Assembly (NCBI GenBank): GCA_036937835.1
Contig: CM072879.1
Coordinates: forward strand, 7,434,501-7,498,500
Length of the DNA stretch: 64,000 bases
Direction: 5' to 3'
DNA from: Pampus argenteus
Lineage: Eukaryota; Chordata; Actinopteri; Scombriformes; Stromateidae
The notes under the pieces were generated by a model that was given only the letters and a program-made list of their open reading frames with translations, was not told the origin of the DNA and searched no databases. Shown here piece by piece: positions 49,706-63,041 of the stretch (its first letter is position 1; each line of letters starts with the position of its first letter). A program made the position numbers and the translations under genes.

Positions 49706-52700
49706 CTAAGCTGTTGGGTTCCTCTGTCCCATGTCCTGTGTTTCAATATCCAAGCCGTCGTTGCAGTAATGGTTTACGCTGTTGCTGCTTGACCTCGCAG
49801 ACCTGTTGATTTGACAGCAGATCAGTTTGTAGAGCGCCACCAGTGGGATGGAAATAACAGGCAGTGTGCTGAGGAGGATGATTATGGCAAACACCCAGTC
49901 TGGGTAGGGCTGCACTTCAGTTTTGGGAAACAATGCCTAAAGAGAGGAAGTCAGAAAGGTATATAATTTAAAGCGTAATTATGTTAAAACAATAGTTTAA
50001 CATTTTGGGGAAAATGCTCATTGTATCTTTATGCTGATGACGCTAGTGCTAGCAGGCAGTTAGCTTAGCATAGCAACAATTATTTTTCCTTTTTGTACAA
50101 ATGCTAGTTATATGTTTTCCCCATGCTTTTAGCCTTAATGCTAAGCTAAGCGGACTTTAGCTTCATAATTCGTATAGACACAGAACAAATCAAATTAATA
50201 AGCGTATTTCTCAAAATTCATTATAAATGCACAATTCTTTAAACTATGTTTTGGCTGCTTGGGTATAATGCACAGTATTACCTCAGAAAGTTATGTGGAT
50301 GCGTTAGCAAATTTACACATCACATAGACACAGCAACTCTTAACTCCTAAGAAAACATATCTGACTCTTTAGCTGCTAAATGGCCCAAATTTGCTGTTTT
50401 CTGTTAGCTTTGTAGCATACAGTTGATTTTTAGAGCTTATTTTCTGAAAATAGCTGCCCGCTTCAACTAAAAATGACACATGAGAGCTGAGAGATTGCAC
50501 CAAAACACATGCAAATGTGGGCCTTGAAACCAAAACGGTGAGCTTGTCCAGTGCTGAAGCCGTAGGCTGAGGGAGACACCAGAGTCAAACCTCTCACATT
50601 AAATGTAGTCATGTGATGCTTTGTAAATATAAAAATATTGATTATAGAGGCCTTAAATACTGTCGCTAAATATGTTTTTACACAACAGCACAATACTGTA
50701 TAATAAACCCAAGACTTGAGTGCCATGCTAGGGCCTTCTTAACATTTCCATTTCAGTATCCTCGTCTTGCTTACATAAGCAGGGTTCCATGTGGGATAGC
50801 TGGGGTGCTTCTGCGCCTGGACGACAACGTAGGCAATCAACACCACCAGGAGCATGACAGGACTGATCACCATCCAGCACGCCCTCCAGTAAATGTTGGG
50901 CCTCTTCCCAGTCATGAAATAGATGTCGTCACTGAAACTGTCAGAGGACACAACGACGGGAGAAAATGTTTAACACACTGCTATTAAATTTGTATATGAA
51001 GACAGTAACGGGTAGGTTTAAGACGAGGAGGAGAAAAGGTTACTTTTTCATTCCATGGATATAAATGATTCCAATAATCTCAAAGAGTGCAATGACGAGC
51101 AGAGGTACAGAGCCCACGTAGCTGTTAAAGACCTCCACCCAGTAGTTCCCTGAACCTAGGGTGAAGATGAGACCCGTCGCAAACGAAACCAAGCAGAAGA
51201 TGCCTATGGAAGTGAGGGGGGAAAAAATTAGAAAGGGAATCCAGTACAAAATATATCCTTTTGACTTCAAAACAACTTGCAAGTACCTGTTACGACTGCA
51301 TTAGGGATCCACTTTGGCAACAGTTTGAGCTCGTTGATGGGGTTGAGGACTCCCTCTATGTTGCCAAACATGGAGGAGAGTCCTAAGCTGAAGAGCATGA
51401 TGAAAAACAATATGGCCCATACCTGCGAGGCTGGCATCTCCAAAACTGCTTCAGTAAACACAATAAAAGCCAGGCCAGTGCCTGAAGCGCTCTAGGGGAG
51501 GAAGATGGAGAAGAAAATAATAAGGAAACTTGAACTTGTACATGTTTGACCAGTACATCATGTACTGTACCACAGGAGAGAACAGGGAGGGAAGAAAACA
51601 ACCAGGAGTTAAGAGAGGAGGACAAATTGTAATGTACACGATGTGATGAATGCAGTACCTGGCTGAGGAATTTTTGCAGGTCACATACACTCAGGTGCAA
51701 ATTGGCGATATCATCTGGATGTGTCTGATTAAGATACATAAACCAGTGCTCATAGTTCTCCAGTGTTATGTTCTGGTCAGAAAACTCAAAGTAGTTAGTC
51801 AGAGCCAAGATGTTTCTGCAGATGAGATGTTTAAAAAAATATATACATATCATGTCTCAGGATTTTCACATACCCAGTTGATATTGCAAGCAAATAAGAA
51901 GCGTTGTGATGTGCATACATACTCTTTTAGACAGGAGTTGTAGACGTTGTTAGCTTTAAATCCCAGGATGGAAAAGATGGAAATGGATGCATAAAGAGAC
52001 GTGGCACTGTTTATTATTCCTACTATAACAGCATCCCTCTCACAGTTGTTTCTAATAGAATAAAACAGAATAAAACAGTTCTGCCAGCCATCACACAAAT
52101 CATATCAAATTGTGACGAGGGATTTTAAAAGTTTTAGTCCTTACTTCTCGTCGTTATAGCTGGAGAAAGCTATGAGACCTCCAAAGGCTACGGAGAGAGA
52201 GAAGAAGATCTGGGTGGCAGCATCCAGCCACACCTGAGGGTTCTTTAGTTTTTCCCACTGCAGCCAACATAAAAAAAAAAAAAAAAATCAACATGTCATT
52301 GTGTCAAGAATTCAAAATATAATTTAACAATACCTGTGGTAGCAACAAGTGAGCAAACGCACATCAGGAGTGAAGAGGTACCACAGTCCATCAGTGGCGC
52401 CAGGCAGAGTGAGGGCACGGATCAGGAAAATGGTCAGTACCAAGTAGGGGAAGGTGGCCGTCACATACACAGCCTGAGAAATGTAAAGAAAAGAAAAGAG
52501 GATACTTTGATATGATACAGAGATTGATTTTTAATTAGACTTAATATATATTTTCACTAGGTCCACTGACCTTGCCCATGGACTCAATGCCTTTGATGAA
52601 ACATATGTAGACCACACCCCAGGCACTGGCCAGACAGATGACCATCCACCACTGCAGGGAGCCGCTGGTCTCAATGTCAGGTGTGATGTTCAGTGTCTCA

Positions 52701-54219
52701 CGGTACCAGAAGTAATTCACTGGAGTGCTCTTCACACACTCCACATTGTAGCCTGTATGGATCCAAACACACACAAAATCTGGTATCTATAAAATTCCAC
52801 AAGTAGAGATCAATTTGGTCTTATACTGTACATTCATAAAAGTTGTCACCATGAATATTGATACATTTAGTTAGATTACATCCACTTTCTTCCATTCAAA
52901 GAAACCTGGGCTGAAAGAAATGCTTTCTTATTTTATGTTGTGGTGCAATCATCCTTAGTGTCATAAAACAATCTGGTAATTGTCATTCAGGTCCTACAGA
53001 ATATGACCTGAAATGTCATACAGAGGCAGGACCAGAGCTCTTGGCAACAGTCTTGTAAAATCACATGAATAATAATTTCTCAAACTTGTTATCAGCTATC
53101 AAGTGTTTATATACCACATACACTACATCTAGGTGATAATAAATGTATTTAGAGTAGCTAAGACGACTGCAAAGTGGATTTCGTCACTGACCTGTGAGGT
53201 TATCGTTGGTTGGGCACTGGCTCCATGGCAGTGGATTTTGAAAAGAGTGTAAGAAGTACCAGAACACCCAGGCCATGAGGGTGTTGTAGAAAATACTCAC
53301 CAGGAAAGACACTATCATGGAGGCAATGCCTACATGCAGAAAAAAAAATACATTTTACAACATTTTTCACCCCACATAATTACAACAAAAAAAAGAACAC
53401 ACTTTATAATACTAGATTACCCACCAACTCCACCCAGAAACGGTGAGATGGATTTCCAGACACCGATAGTCCCCATGCGAAGCCTCTGTCCTATAGCCAG
53501 CTCCAGGTAGAGCAGAGGGAGACCCTCAAACACCAGGGCTATTAGGTAGGGAATGAGGAACGCACCTGAAGACATTAGGTAAACATTTACCTCACAGTTA
53601 GGCATCAGACAGCACTTTCAAAAGAGAGAGAGAGAAAAACAAACAAAATTAACATACTTTAAATGGCTAAAAGAAAGACATTGAAATAGTAAAAGCGGGT
53701 TTATTACTTAAGAGAGCTCTGAGGCTAAAGAGACTCATTAACTAGTTACTAATTGATCACTGAGACAACTTTGAGATCTCAGTCAATAAGTGAGGCACAA
53801 TTATGGGATTGGCTGTTTGCTCGGGTTTAACCCCGTCTCAGCTTCTGTCACCTACAACTATGAGGAAGTAAACAAAAGAAATGTGATCCGTTCAATGGAA
53901 ATAAGCATGTAATCAATCAGACAGAGATAGGTCTTACACTTTCACTTTTCACATGTCAATCGCCAGGTTCATCTATTAATGATTGCTTACGCTGAAACAG
54001 AGAATACTAATTGCTGTTGCAATTCAGCGGCGTATTAATGAATTTTATTAGTGGATAATATAGCGGTAAAGGTAGCATCTCACCTCCTCCATAGATTTGG
54101 CACAGGTAGGGAAACCGCCAGACGTTTCCGATTCCCACCGCGAAGCCAATGCAGGTTAAAAGATACTGAGCCTTGTTGTCCCATTTGGGTCTCTTCTCCA
54201 AGTCGTTTGTTTTGCTCAT
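49706..54219 (-). CDS. slc6a18: SLC6A18-like neutral amino acid transporter, B0AT3 type (12 exons)
   Basis: Exons: 54219-54084, 53565-53425, 53329-53192, 52752-52571, 52473-52363, 52257-52145, 52051-51923, 51815-51659, 51491-51287, 51203-51044, 50937-50775, 49936-49706; 621 residues. It is a 12-helix SLC6 sodium-dependent transporter for apical neutral amino acids; in mammals the family member needs ACE2 or collectrin for surface expression. The TM1 sodium/substrate motif GIGNVWRFP is at residues 29-37. SLC6A18 rather than SLC6A19 is favoured by the short start with RPKWDNKAQYLL, VWLDAATQIFFSLS in TM6-TM7, and SASGTGLAF at the exon 9 start, all close to recalled human B0AT3. Position next to tert also fits. 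Internal exons 2-11 have the same lengths (141, 138, 182, 111, 113, 129, 157, 205, 160, 163) as the slc6a19 neighbour. No lesion was seen. Confidence 0.9.
49986..50190. repeat. Diverged interspersed repeat copy in slc6a18 intron 11
   Basis: The stretch opens with AATAGTTTAACATTTTGGGG and contains GTTAGCTTAGCATA, matching by memory a repeat very common in percomorph genomes (invading motif ATAGTTCGACATTTTGGG, then GTTAGCTTAGCTTAGCATAA). The copy at 5545 shares the TTAGCATA core. The element class is not certain. Confidence 0.55.
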
Positions 54220-54329
54220 TCTCAGCTGTCACGAAATGATGTTTTAGCACAGTCCCAGTTCTGTTACAAGAGTAGACATAGATTAGTTTAATTTTCTGTT
54301 TTATCCTGAGTTCACCTGATCGCAGCTCG

Positions 54330-54331
<2 letters not shown>

Positions 54332-54376
<45 letters not shown>
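54332..54376. repeat. (GT)n microsatellite upstream of slc6a18
   Basis: About 22 GT units, roughly 110 bases upstream of the slc6a18 start codon, so it probably lies in the 5' untranslated region or core promoter. Confidence 0.95.
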
Positions 54377-54378
<2 letters not shown>

Positions 54379-55191
54379 AATAGTTACCGTTTAACGCGTC
54401 GTCTTGAGAATGATGTCTGGTGCTTTTCCATTGTCTGTCTGTCTTTGCTTTCCTCAGGGGGTTGCCCTTCAATGTCCTATCAGATGCAGCTTTGAGTTCG
54501 CGATGCAGATTTTATTGTGGGTTTTTTTTTTTTTTTTTAAATGAAGAAATCAGGCAGGGCGTGAAAATGTCCCGCTTGTTTAAAATAGGAGCGTGTTAAA
54601 CCTCCAACTGATCATCATGACAGCTGTTTCACGACCATGATGTATCTTTGTTCATCATTCAAACTTTACTTGTATGAGTACAAATATACATTTAAAGTGA
54701 ACATAGAGACAGAAAATTTATAATTTAATAAAAGCGTATTGACAGTAGAATTAATATAGTAAAAAAAAAAAGTGAAAAGTTCATAAATTATTCATAGTCT
54801 TTGTACATGTTTATCTCTCAGCTTTCTGTACAATACAAGTTGTTTTAAAGATGTGCTGAGCTGAGCTGAGGTTGGTGCATCACCGTCTACTTTTTGCAGG
54901 TGTATGCACATGTTTATCTACAGTGACTAAACACAAGATTTGACCCGAGTGGATGTTGTATAAAAGATAAAAAAGAGTCAATGATAATCAATTCATTATG
55001 TCTGCATTTCCTGCCTGAATCATCAACCGGAACCTGAGTTCAATGAGGTTGGCAAAAGTCACAAGCAAACACTACTGTGTTTATGTACAAAATGATGACA
55101 TAACAACAATTCAAGTCTGTTCAGTTTCATTTAGACATAACCCAATATCACAAATCCGGCTCAACACATTGTCTATCCTCAGACCCTCAGT

Positions 55192-55217
55192 ATAATATAT
55201 ATATATATATATATATA
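55192..55217. repeat. (TA)n microsatellite
   Basis: About 13 TA units in the intergenic region downstream of slc6a19. Confidence 0.9.
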
Positions 55218-55388
55218 CTGTATATAGTGCCCATCAATAGCCTTACAAAACTTTGCATGTATATAAATAGACAAGTCACAGTTTGCATTTAATTAAATTA
55301 ATGTTAAAGAGGATATCAAACACCTCAAATTAAATAATCATGCATTATGATGTATGCTGAATTTTAATGCTTTTTAATCACTTTTGGC

Positions 55389-58300
55389 TCATTGTTTCAC
55401 TGGATTTAATTTTTTTTTCTTGCAGCAACGAAAAACCAGTCTACATAAAGCATACACAGGCACTGCCAGACTGGGGACTCCGGCCAAAAGAAAGATGACT
55501 GCGTTGATCCATGTAGGGTATGCTACTGATGCTAGAGTCGGGAAGTCCTCCTGCAGAGCATAAAGCAGCATAGTTAGTGTCCTTGTCATGCAATTCCTTT
55601 CCAAACTTTGGTGAGGAATTGTTAACTCCTGACAAGTCCTGACAAAGTGCTATTAACGACATTTACCAGAAAAATGTTGGAAACATGTCAAATTGTAAAA
55701 TGTATAGATTTTACATTTAGACATGTTTGGATCACTGTAGAAGAAGTACACAGGTTTTTATTAAGGTTATGGTACCAATACGTACAGAGCCCTGCATTCA
55801 AAATCCTTTTTATGTAAAAGTACAGAAGTATTATCAACAATATATACCCTAAAAGTCTAAATTAAAAGAACTCATTCTGCAGAAGAAAATGAGCCATGTG
55901 ACTGATATATTATTGTATATGCCATTCTTACAGCAATTTGCATTTTATCGTTGTAGCCTGTCGGAGTGCATCTAGTTTTATTTCATATACAGCCCAGGAT
56001 TTTAATCCAGTGATTCCCCCAAAATGAATAATTTCTTTTATGTTTCTTTCTGAAATTTTGGAAAATTTGACCTCTTTTAAATGAATTATCTGAGAGGTTT
56101 AGAGGGTAAATGTGTCTTCGATAGAGCTAATAACAGGCTGTATTTCTGAAATGTGACAAGCTGACCCAATAAACACTGCTTTTTCTCTAATGGATCGCAA
56201 ACCAAAAAAGTTGGGAACCACTGGTTTAAACAATACCGGTGTATTATGTTTTAAAATGTATGCATATGGGTTCGATGTAAAAGCTTAATCTGAAAAGTAA
56301 CTATTAACAGCAGATAAATGTACTGGAGTTAAAAGTACAATACGTTCACCAGAAATGTAGTGGAGTGAGTATAAAGTAGCATTAAATGAAAATACTTAAC
56401 TATAGTATAACTACTTCAAACTTATGCTAAAGTACAATACTTAAGCACTTAAATAAATGCATTTAGTTATTCTGCCACTGCGATGAAAGGAAAAAAGCAA
56501 CAAAGATACAGATGTTTCAATCAGAGCTAATACTCTGAAATGCAAATAAACACAGATGATTTAATGGAGCGTATCTGCTTACAGAGTTTGGATCCCAGAC
56601 TAAATAGGTGAGCTCCTCTTGAACTTGTGTCACCATGTAGAAAACTAAGATAACCAGGATGATTAGAGGACTGATGAACCTCCATGTAACCTGCCAGTAG
56701 ATGGAGGGTTTATGTCCAATCATGAACTCCACATCCTCATTGAACCTGCCACACAAAATGATTTGAGTTAGATTGTAAAATATGCTAGAAATGTGATAAA
56801 AGGGTCCATATATAACAGAAGCTGAAAAGTCTAGGAACTGCAAGTTCGGATGATAATTGTCAGTGACTGTACAACATTATATAGTACTGTGTTAAGCAAA
56901 TACAACATCAACCTGTCTATGCCGTAGATGTAAACAACGGCTATCATCTCAAACAATCCGATGGTCAGCAGTGGAACAGATCCAGCAAAGTTGTCAAAGA
57001 GAGTGAGCCAATAAATCCCAGAATGCTGCGCAAACAGGAGTGAGATGATGAAGGCGATACCACATGTTATCCCTGAAACATACATGCACATAAACAACAC
57101 AAGCCGTGTTAGAACGGAAAACACAATCAGCACAGGTACATCTCATTGTGGATTGTAAAGATGATGTCTATATAATTATATAAAAGTTACCAGTTACTGC
57201 TTCTTGAGGCCATTTTTCAGGTAAAACCTTCAGGTCTTTCAAAGGGACCACCACTCCCTCAATGTTGCCAAACAGGGTTGAGAGCCCCAAGCAGAGAAGC
57301 ATGATGAAAAAGAGGACAGACCAAACCGGGGAACCGGGCATCTTGGTGATGGCCTCTGTGAAAACAATGAAGGCCAGACCCGTTCCCTCCACTCCCTGGA
57401 TCAGTACAACATGAAGTTAGTTGAAATTCAGGTGAGAGCAACAAAACAATAGTAAATGGTTATGTGATAAATATTCCTTAATATAGTCACCTCACTGAGT
57501 AGTTTCTGCATGTCACAGGTTTTAATCTCCAATCCAACAACAGTATCTGGATAAGAGCTGTTCAGATGATTAAAGGCTGCCTCATACGTGCTTGTAGTAA
57601 TACTGTCTTCAGGAAGATTGAATCCATTTAATAATGTCATGATGTTTCTAGGGAGAGAATATGTCACATATCAGTAACTCGGCATTATTGGAGTCAACAT
57701 TACAGATCCAAATTGTATTTTTGAGTCTAATAAAGATGAAGTATGTACATAAAGTTAAATACCGTCAGTTAAAGTTTAATGGCGTCAGACAGCCCTTAAT
57801 CCTTTCACTTATTCCATTTATCTTTCCTGTCAGTCATCTGTTATTCCAGTTCCTGTAATTCCACTTCCCACCTGCAGTTTCCCTCATTGTGTTTCCACTT
57901 GTCCAAGTCACCTTATTCCCAAACCCACCCGTGTGTCCTCATCTCCTTCCCCAGCTATATACATACTCTTGTCATGTCACAGTAGGAAAAGTAAATAAAC
58001 TGAATGATTTCTGAATTGTATTTAGCTGTTTTGGTTTCAAGGTCCTGCTTATTGTTCATGCTGGCTCGCTGTGACACTGTCATTGGCTTATGGGACACAC
58101 TGAGAATAAAATAGAGCCATCATTATGTTATTAGTATTTGGAACTGTCTTATTGCAGTGTGTGGGAGACAGTCCTGGATGCTTCCCATAGTTTTACCCAC
58201 CATGAGATCAAAGTCCGTCATGCTGCACGTGGCTGACAGGCCTGTCTTTAGTTAAGGTCTGTCAGGTATTGTCATTTGTTGTACTAATTGGTCCTCTGCT

Positions 58301-61300
58301 GGTGGAATAGAGCAATGACCGCAACTTGGGGCTTTAAAGTGGAACAAATGGGCCTTTATTGACAGATAGGTTTCCTGAACATTGTGATCATAAGAATATG
58401 CTATTATATAGGTTTGCTTGAGGACAATGTTTTCCTAACCCTTTTTACTGTTTTCTGCCTTACTTGGTAATTTTATTTTGAAGTGATGATGAAATCTGTG
58501 TATAGTTGTTTAAAGAGGAAAATAGGAATATACAGTAATATATTCTGTTTTGTAAAAAAAACAAAAAACAACTTGATACCCACGTACTGTGACTACTCAC
58601 TCACTAATACACTGGTCATATTTCTCTGTGGCCCTGAAGCCAATGATGGTGTAGGTAACTGCGGCTGCATAGACTGAGGTAAGGCCAGTTATGACAGACA
58701 AGATCACAGCATCTTGCATGCAGTTGTTGCTTAGGGAAAAAAAAGAGAAGCAATAGATTTAGGACATGTTGACTTTGGGTCTGAAATTGGCTACAGTACT
58801 ACCATCAAAGTGAGCTAAATCAGTCTTTAACTGCTGTGTGGTGATAAAACACATAGTGGATGTAGGATGCTTGTGAATCTGAGTCTCTTACTGAACAGGG
58901 TTGTAGCTTGAGAAGGAGATGAGGCCTCCCCATGCCAAACTAAACGAGTAAAAGACCTGGGCACCTGCGTCCAGCCAAGTTGTTGGTTTAATCAACTCGT
59001 CCACCTGCAAGAATGAGACATACAGTGTGACCTGGGTTTGTATTATGACATACAGTATATAAACAGCTTCTTTTAAACAATAGTGATCTAAAAACATACA
59101 ACTGGTGTGAAGAGGAACTTGATTCCATTCATGGAGCCTTTAAGAGTCAGTCCTCGGATCAGGAAGATAGCCAGTACTACGTAAGGCAGGATGGCTGTAA
59201 CGTACACTGCCTGAGGTTGTGAAAAGAAAAGAAAAACATGAAAGAAAAACATGAAATATTACTGATGGCAGTGATTCAGTAATGCATAGTAATTGCCTGC
59301 AGTATTTGTCGTCAACATACCTTGCCTGAAGTGCTGATCCCTCTTATATAGCAGATACAGATGAATGTCCAGGCAGCCAACAGACATATTACTATGGGCC
59401 AGTGGATTCCTCCAGAGTCGGCTATGGAAGCCGAACTATTCAGAGTCACTCGGTAAAAATAGTAATCCACAGTTGAACTCCTTTGACATTCGGATACATA
59501 CCCTGCAGGGGAAACAGTCTTTTTCAATGTTTGGGAGCTTTGCATGTGTACTGTATGTATTTGGGTGGATTGATGGCTTGTGTAGATTGAAAATACCTGT
59601 CCCATTATCATTTAGAGGACATTGGCTCCAAGGGAGTGGGCTTTGAAAGGAATTGAAGAGATACCACATGATCCAAGCCATTAAGGTGTTGTAGTACAGT
59701 CCGATCAATAAGGACACCAGCATGGAAGCTATACCTAAGTGGGACAGAATCAATAACTGATATGACACTCAAAGGGTAGCCTAATATTCATTAACAGCTT
59801 TGCCTTGATATGGCTTAGTGTCAAGGGCTTCTTTTTGTTTTGTTTCGTTACTTACCGATACCCGTCAGATAAGGGTTGATGGCTCTCCACACTCCCACAC
59901 TTCCTTTTCTAAGGCGCTGGCCAATGGCAAACTCCAGCAGCAAGAGAGGCATTCCTTCCAGCACCAGTAGGATTAGGTAGGGAATCAGAAATGCACCTGG
60001 AGAATGTATGTGATCAATGACACATCTGTTCATCCATTTCTGATAATCATTGGCCTTTTCAAATCTATATTTAATTCAGTTGAAAAGCGTTGTATTGAGA
60101 TGCAATAACAAAATGATTATTGCCAAAGTAAATTTAGCAAATATAGATTACAGAGACTACACTTAATAATCATATATCAGATTGCTAATAAATAGATACG
60201 TGTCAATAGACACGGAAATGCTTAATCACAAACCAACCAACAATACTGAAACTAATATATTTTATTTGCATTCAAAATCACAGTTTTGTCATGACATATC
60301 GTTCGCGTGTTGGTTGGTGTTTCTGATTTTTAGCCACATTTTGTGGTTTGTTTGTTTTTTTAATTTTTGCTTTGCATTCCTGTGCTTTGGTTTGTTTTCT
60401 TGACTTTGGTGTTGAGGTTTCTTGAACAAATGTCACAGGCACAGGGACTGAATGTGGTGTGACTCTCCATTTCATTTAGTTCAGTAAAGATATTCATAGT
60501 CACGACTGTCTGTTTGTTAAGGAATTGTGTGACCATTAATAGTGAGCGATCACATGTCATTCAGAATGCTGTGATGTTATGGTGCTGTCTCTTACTGTCT
60601 TCAGTCTGAGTGTAAGTTTAGACAGTCATTGGTTTATTCATTTCAATATAAAACTATAGGCCTGTAAGCACTATTAATAAGGACAATAGTTCGGCAAAAT
60701 GCTATCTACAACAGCAACGGGGTTTTGATGTGGATGTCATGGGTGTTCAGTGAACCTTTCTTCATGGTCTTCAAGGTTTTCTGCTATATTTGGTCAATTA
60801 CTCTGATCATGCATTATACTCTGTTCAGTTTAAGAGAGAATTGTGTAAGACTTGTTCATTCAAAAAGCAAAAAAAAAGTTTTTACCACAGTTGGTTTTGG
60901 CTGTCTACATTAAATCTGGTTATCCATTTATAGTAAAGCAAAGAATAGCTAACAGCCTAGCGGATAAGCTTGATGGCTTTATGGTTTTGGCTGCTGGAAA
61001 TTGTGGCAATTGTGCTATAAACTTCAATAACTGTAAACTGTAGTTTACAATCACAGAATAAGTTCACAGCTTCAATATCAAGATTCCAGCATCGTTTTGT
61101 AACCCTTTAAAGACCTGACGTAATTCTGTGCTGCTTAACTACAATAAGTCCCTCCAGGAAATTTATATTCAAAAGATACAAAACAGTCCAAAATGAACCC
61201 TAACCACTTCATGATTTGTCAAACAATCATTCAAAAGTGTATATAAATTGTCCCTTTACCATTTTCATCTCATCTTACCTCCTCCATGACTTTGACATAA

Positions 61301-61477
61301 GTAAGGGAATCGCCACACATTGCCAATCCCAATACAAAAACCAACACAGGTTAGGATGTACTGAGCTTTGTTGTCCCACTTGGGCCTGTCCTCGGCCCCC
61401 TCTTTCTCCATCCTCTCGATATCATCATAGGAAGGGATCCGGTGATCCAGTCCTGGGTTAGGAAGTACCAGTCTCAT
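55389..61477 (-). CDS. slc6a19: SLC6A19-like neutral amino acid transporter, B0AT1 type, tandem copy 1 (12 exons)
   Basis: Exons: 61477-61279, 59996-59856, 59734-59597, 59502-59321, 59210-59100, 59004-58892, 58729-58601, 57647-57491, 57395-57191, 57072-56913, 56745-56583, 55550-55389; 619 residues. B0AT1 is the main sodium-dependent importer of neutral amino acids at the gut and kidney brush border. The start MRLVLPNPGLDHRIPS closely matches recalled human SLC6A19 (MVRLVLPNPGLDARIPS), which selects the ATG at 61477 over one at 61507. TM1 carries GIGNVWRFP (residues 50-58); TM6 region has WLDAGAQVF; exon 9 has GTGLAFIVFTEAITKMP. Internal exon lengths equal those of slc6a18. Intron 1 (1.28 kb), intron 7 (0.95 kb) and intron 11 (1.03 kb) are the longest, the last filled mostly by repeat sequence. 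The C-terminus is lysine-rich (CCKKKK). No frameshift or stop was seen. Confidence 0.92.
55790..56480. repeat. Interspersed repeat in slc6a19 intron 11
   Basis: The segment has phrases such as AAATGTACTGGAGTTAAAAG, AGTATAAAGTAGCAT and AAGTACAATACTTAAG, along with TTGGGAACCACTGG near 56213. These are characteristic, from memory, of repeats scattered through percomorph fish genomes. It spans about two thirds of the intron. Limits and class are approximate. Confidence 0.55.
57770..58095. repeat. Possible interspersed repeat in slc6a19 intron 7
   Basis: This is a C/T-rich plus-strand stretch (TTCCCTCATTGTGTTTCCAC, then AGTAAATAAACTG, then TTTTGGTTTCAAGGTCCTGC) resembling the tail region of repeats often seen in fish introns. 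No coding sequence. Boundaries are approximate and the family is not identified. Confidence 0.3.
59997..61278. other. slc6a19 copy 1 intron 1
   Basis: A 1.28 kb intron with no recognisable exon or known repeat. It is A/T-rich; open frames here have no transporter similarity. Confidence 0.6.
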
Positions 61478-63041
61478 GGCGATCCCTCTGAAGCAGACAT
61501 GTAACACTATGCTTCTTTGAAGTCAAACTGAAGGTTTAAAGTATGCGCTCAGCAATTTTATGATCTTTTTCTTCTTTATCTGTTGTGGTCCACAGATTAG
61601 CCAATGTGCACTGTGCACTTTATTGTTATACCACCATCATTCATTTTAATCAAACATTGAAGACAATATGATCAGCCCCCCTACAGCAAGACATTTCTGG
61701 TCGAATCCACTGGTCCTAGTTGTATTCTACTGTTGACCAGTTTGAAAGTTAAGTCTCCCATGCAGTTTTCATATTGCTGTGGGACTCTGGAGCTGATAGT
61801 GGAGTAGATTGCAGATTGCAGATAGCTGCAGAGTGGACTGAATTGTGACCCTTGATGATGACAATGAGAACAGACTCCTGGAAAGAGAATTATAAAGGGA
61901 GATCATGTGAGGAGGAGTGTTAAACAGAAGGAGGAAAGGAATCCCCTCTGATTGTACAGCCGAGCCACTGAGTCACCGAGCAAATATATGATAGGCCATA
62001 AGAGCTAATTTAAGTTCTTCTCAGTTATCAGTTTTGATTGTAGATGGATACTACATTGAATACCACATGTTCCTTTGTATTCTACTCATTGTTTTCCTGT
62101 CTTTTCCTGTCAGGTTGTCCAGAAGTCTACCCTGTAAATATTAAATATGTACGCAGTGTTTTTTTTTTAAACAAAAAGTGCTCAGATTTACAAATTTACA
62201 ATAGTTTGTGTTGAATGTTTTAAAACATTTGTATTGTATTAAAAGTGTTCAGTGGTATGACGTTATGTAACACACACGTACAGTATGACGTAACGATTCA
62301 TTAACCATTACCTCACACAGTTTCATGTTAAATGAAAGTGCCATTTAAAAAAAAAAAAGATACAGTATGACTGGTATATTATGTATAAGTTGCTTGTTTT
62401 TATCATTATTTTCATGAATCATTAAAGGATCTGGCAGTCTGGCAGTTAAACAAGTGCACCCAATAAGGAAGATGCAAAGTTCAGTTTGGCTGAAATGTAC
62501 CAAGCACCACAGACTGTTAATCAATCCACCTCTGCTTTCATCTATATCTGATTAAACTTTGCACAATAGCACAATGATTTTGACTGAATTAAATATATAC
62601 AGATCACGAACACACCACTATACACCATAGTTGAATGAGCGCTTGAATAAGTGATTTATTATCCCTGTCATAGAGGTCTGTTAATATTGTAACGGTTAAG
62701 GAACCTTGAACATTACTGTCAAAGACTCCACTGTCCCGACTATACATGACTCACTGGAAGTCTTACCTGCTTTTTCTGTACACCTGACTCTCTGTGTCCT
62801 GTCAGTGTAAAGGCTCCCTCTCTTGGACACTTTGCTGCTCTACATCTTCTGTCTGTTTATTTATACTGTATGTCAGAGAGCAGGTGCTGAGAAATCCCGA
62901 CTAATATGTTTTGGTAGAGAGTAGACACATGTGTTTTTTTTCTTAAAAATTATATATACAGAAAAATATGCATTGATATAAATAGAAAAAAAAAACAATT
63001 TAGAAAACAAACTAAATAATATTTTTGTTGTACTCAGAATT
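61478..63041. other. Intergenic region between tandem slc6a19 copies
   Basis: The upstream region of copy 1 and the 3' flank of copy 2. The sequence near 61860-61990 is purine-rich and less A/T-rich than its surroundings and may hold the copy 1 promoter. No coding exon or clear repeat was seen. A T-run lies at 62160 and an A-run at 62347. Confidence 0.45.

Larger units (their letters stand above)
54220..55388. other. Intergenic region between slc6a18 and slc6a19
   Basis: This is the slc6a18 upstream region and the slc6a19 3' end. It contains a (GT)n array at 54332-54376, a T-rich run near 54521, a (TA)n tract at 55192-55217 and no recognised coding sequence. The slc6a18 promoter should lie just right of 54219, but no confident core element was seen. 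Confidence 0.5.

Noticed and set aside
61478..61507. Upstream in-frame ATG of slc6a19 copy 1
   Set aside because: The downstream ATG at 61477 starts MRLVLPNPGLD, which matches the mammalian N-terminus; the ten extra residues (MLHVCFRGIA) have no counterpart.
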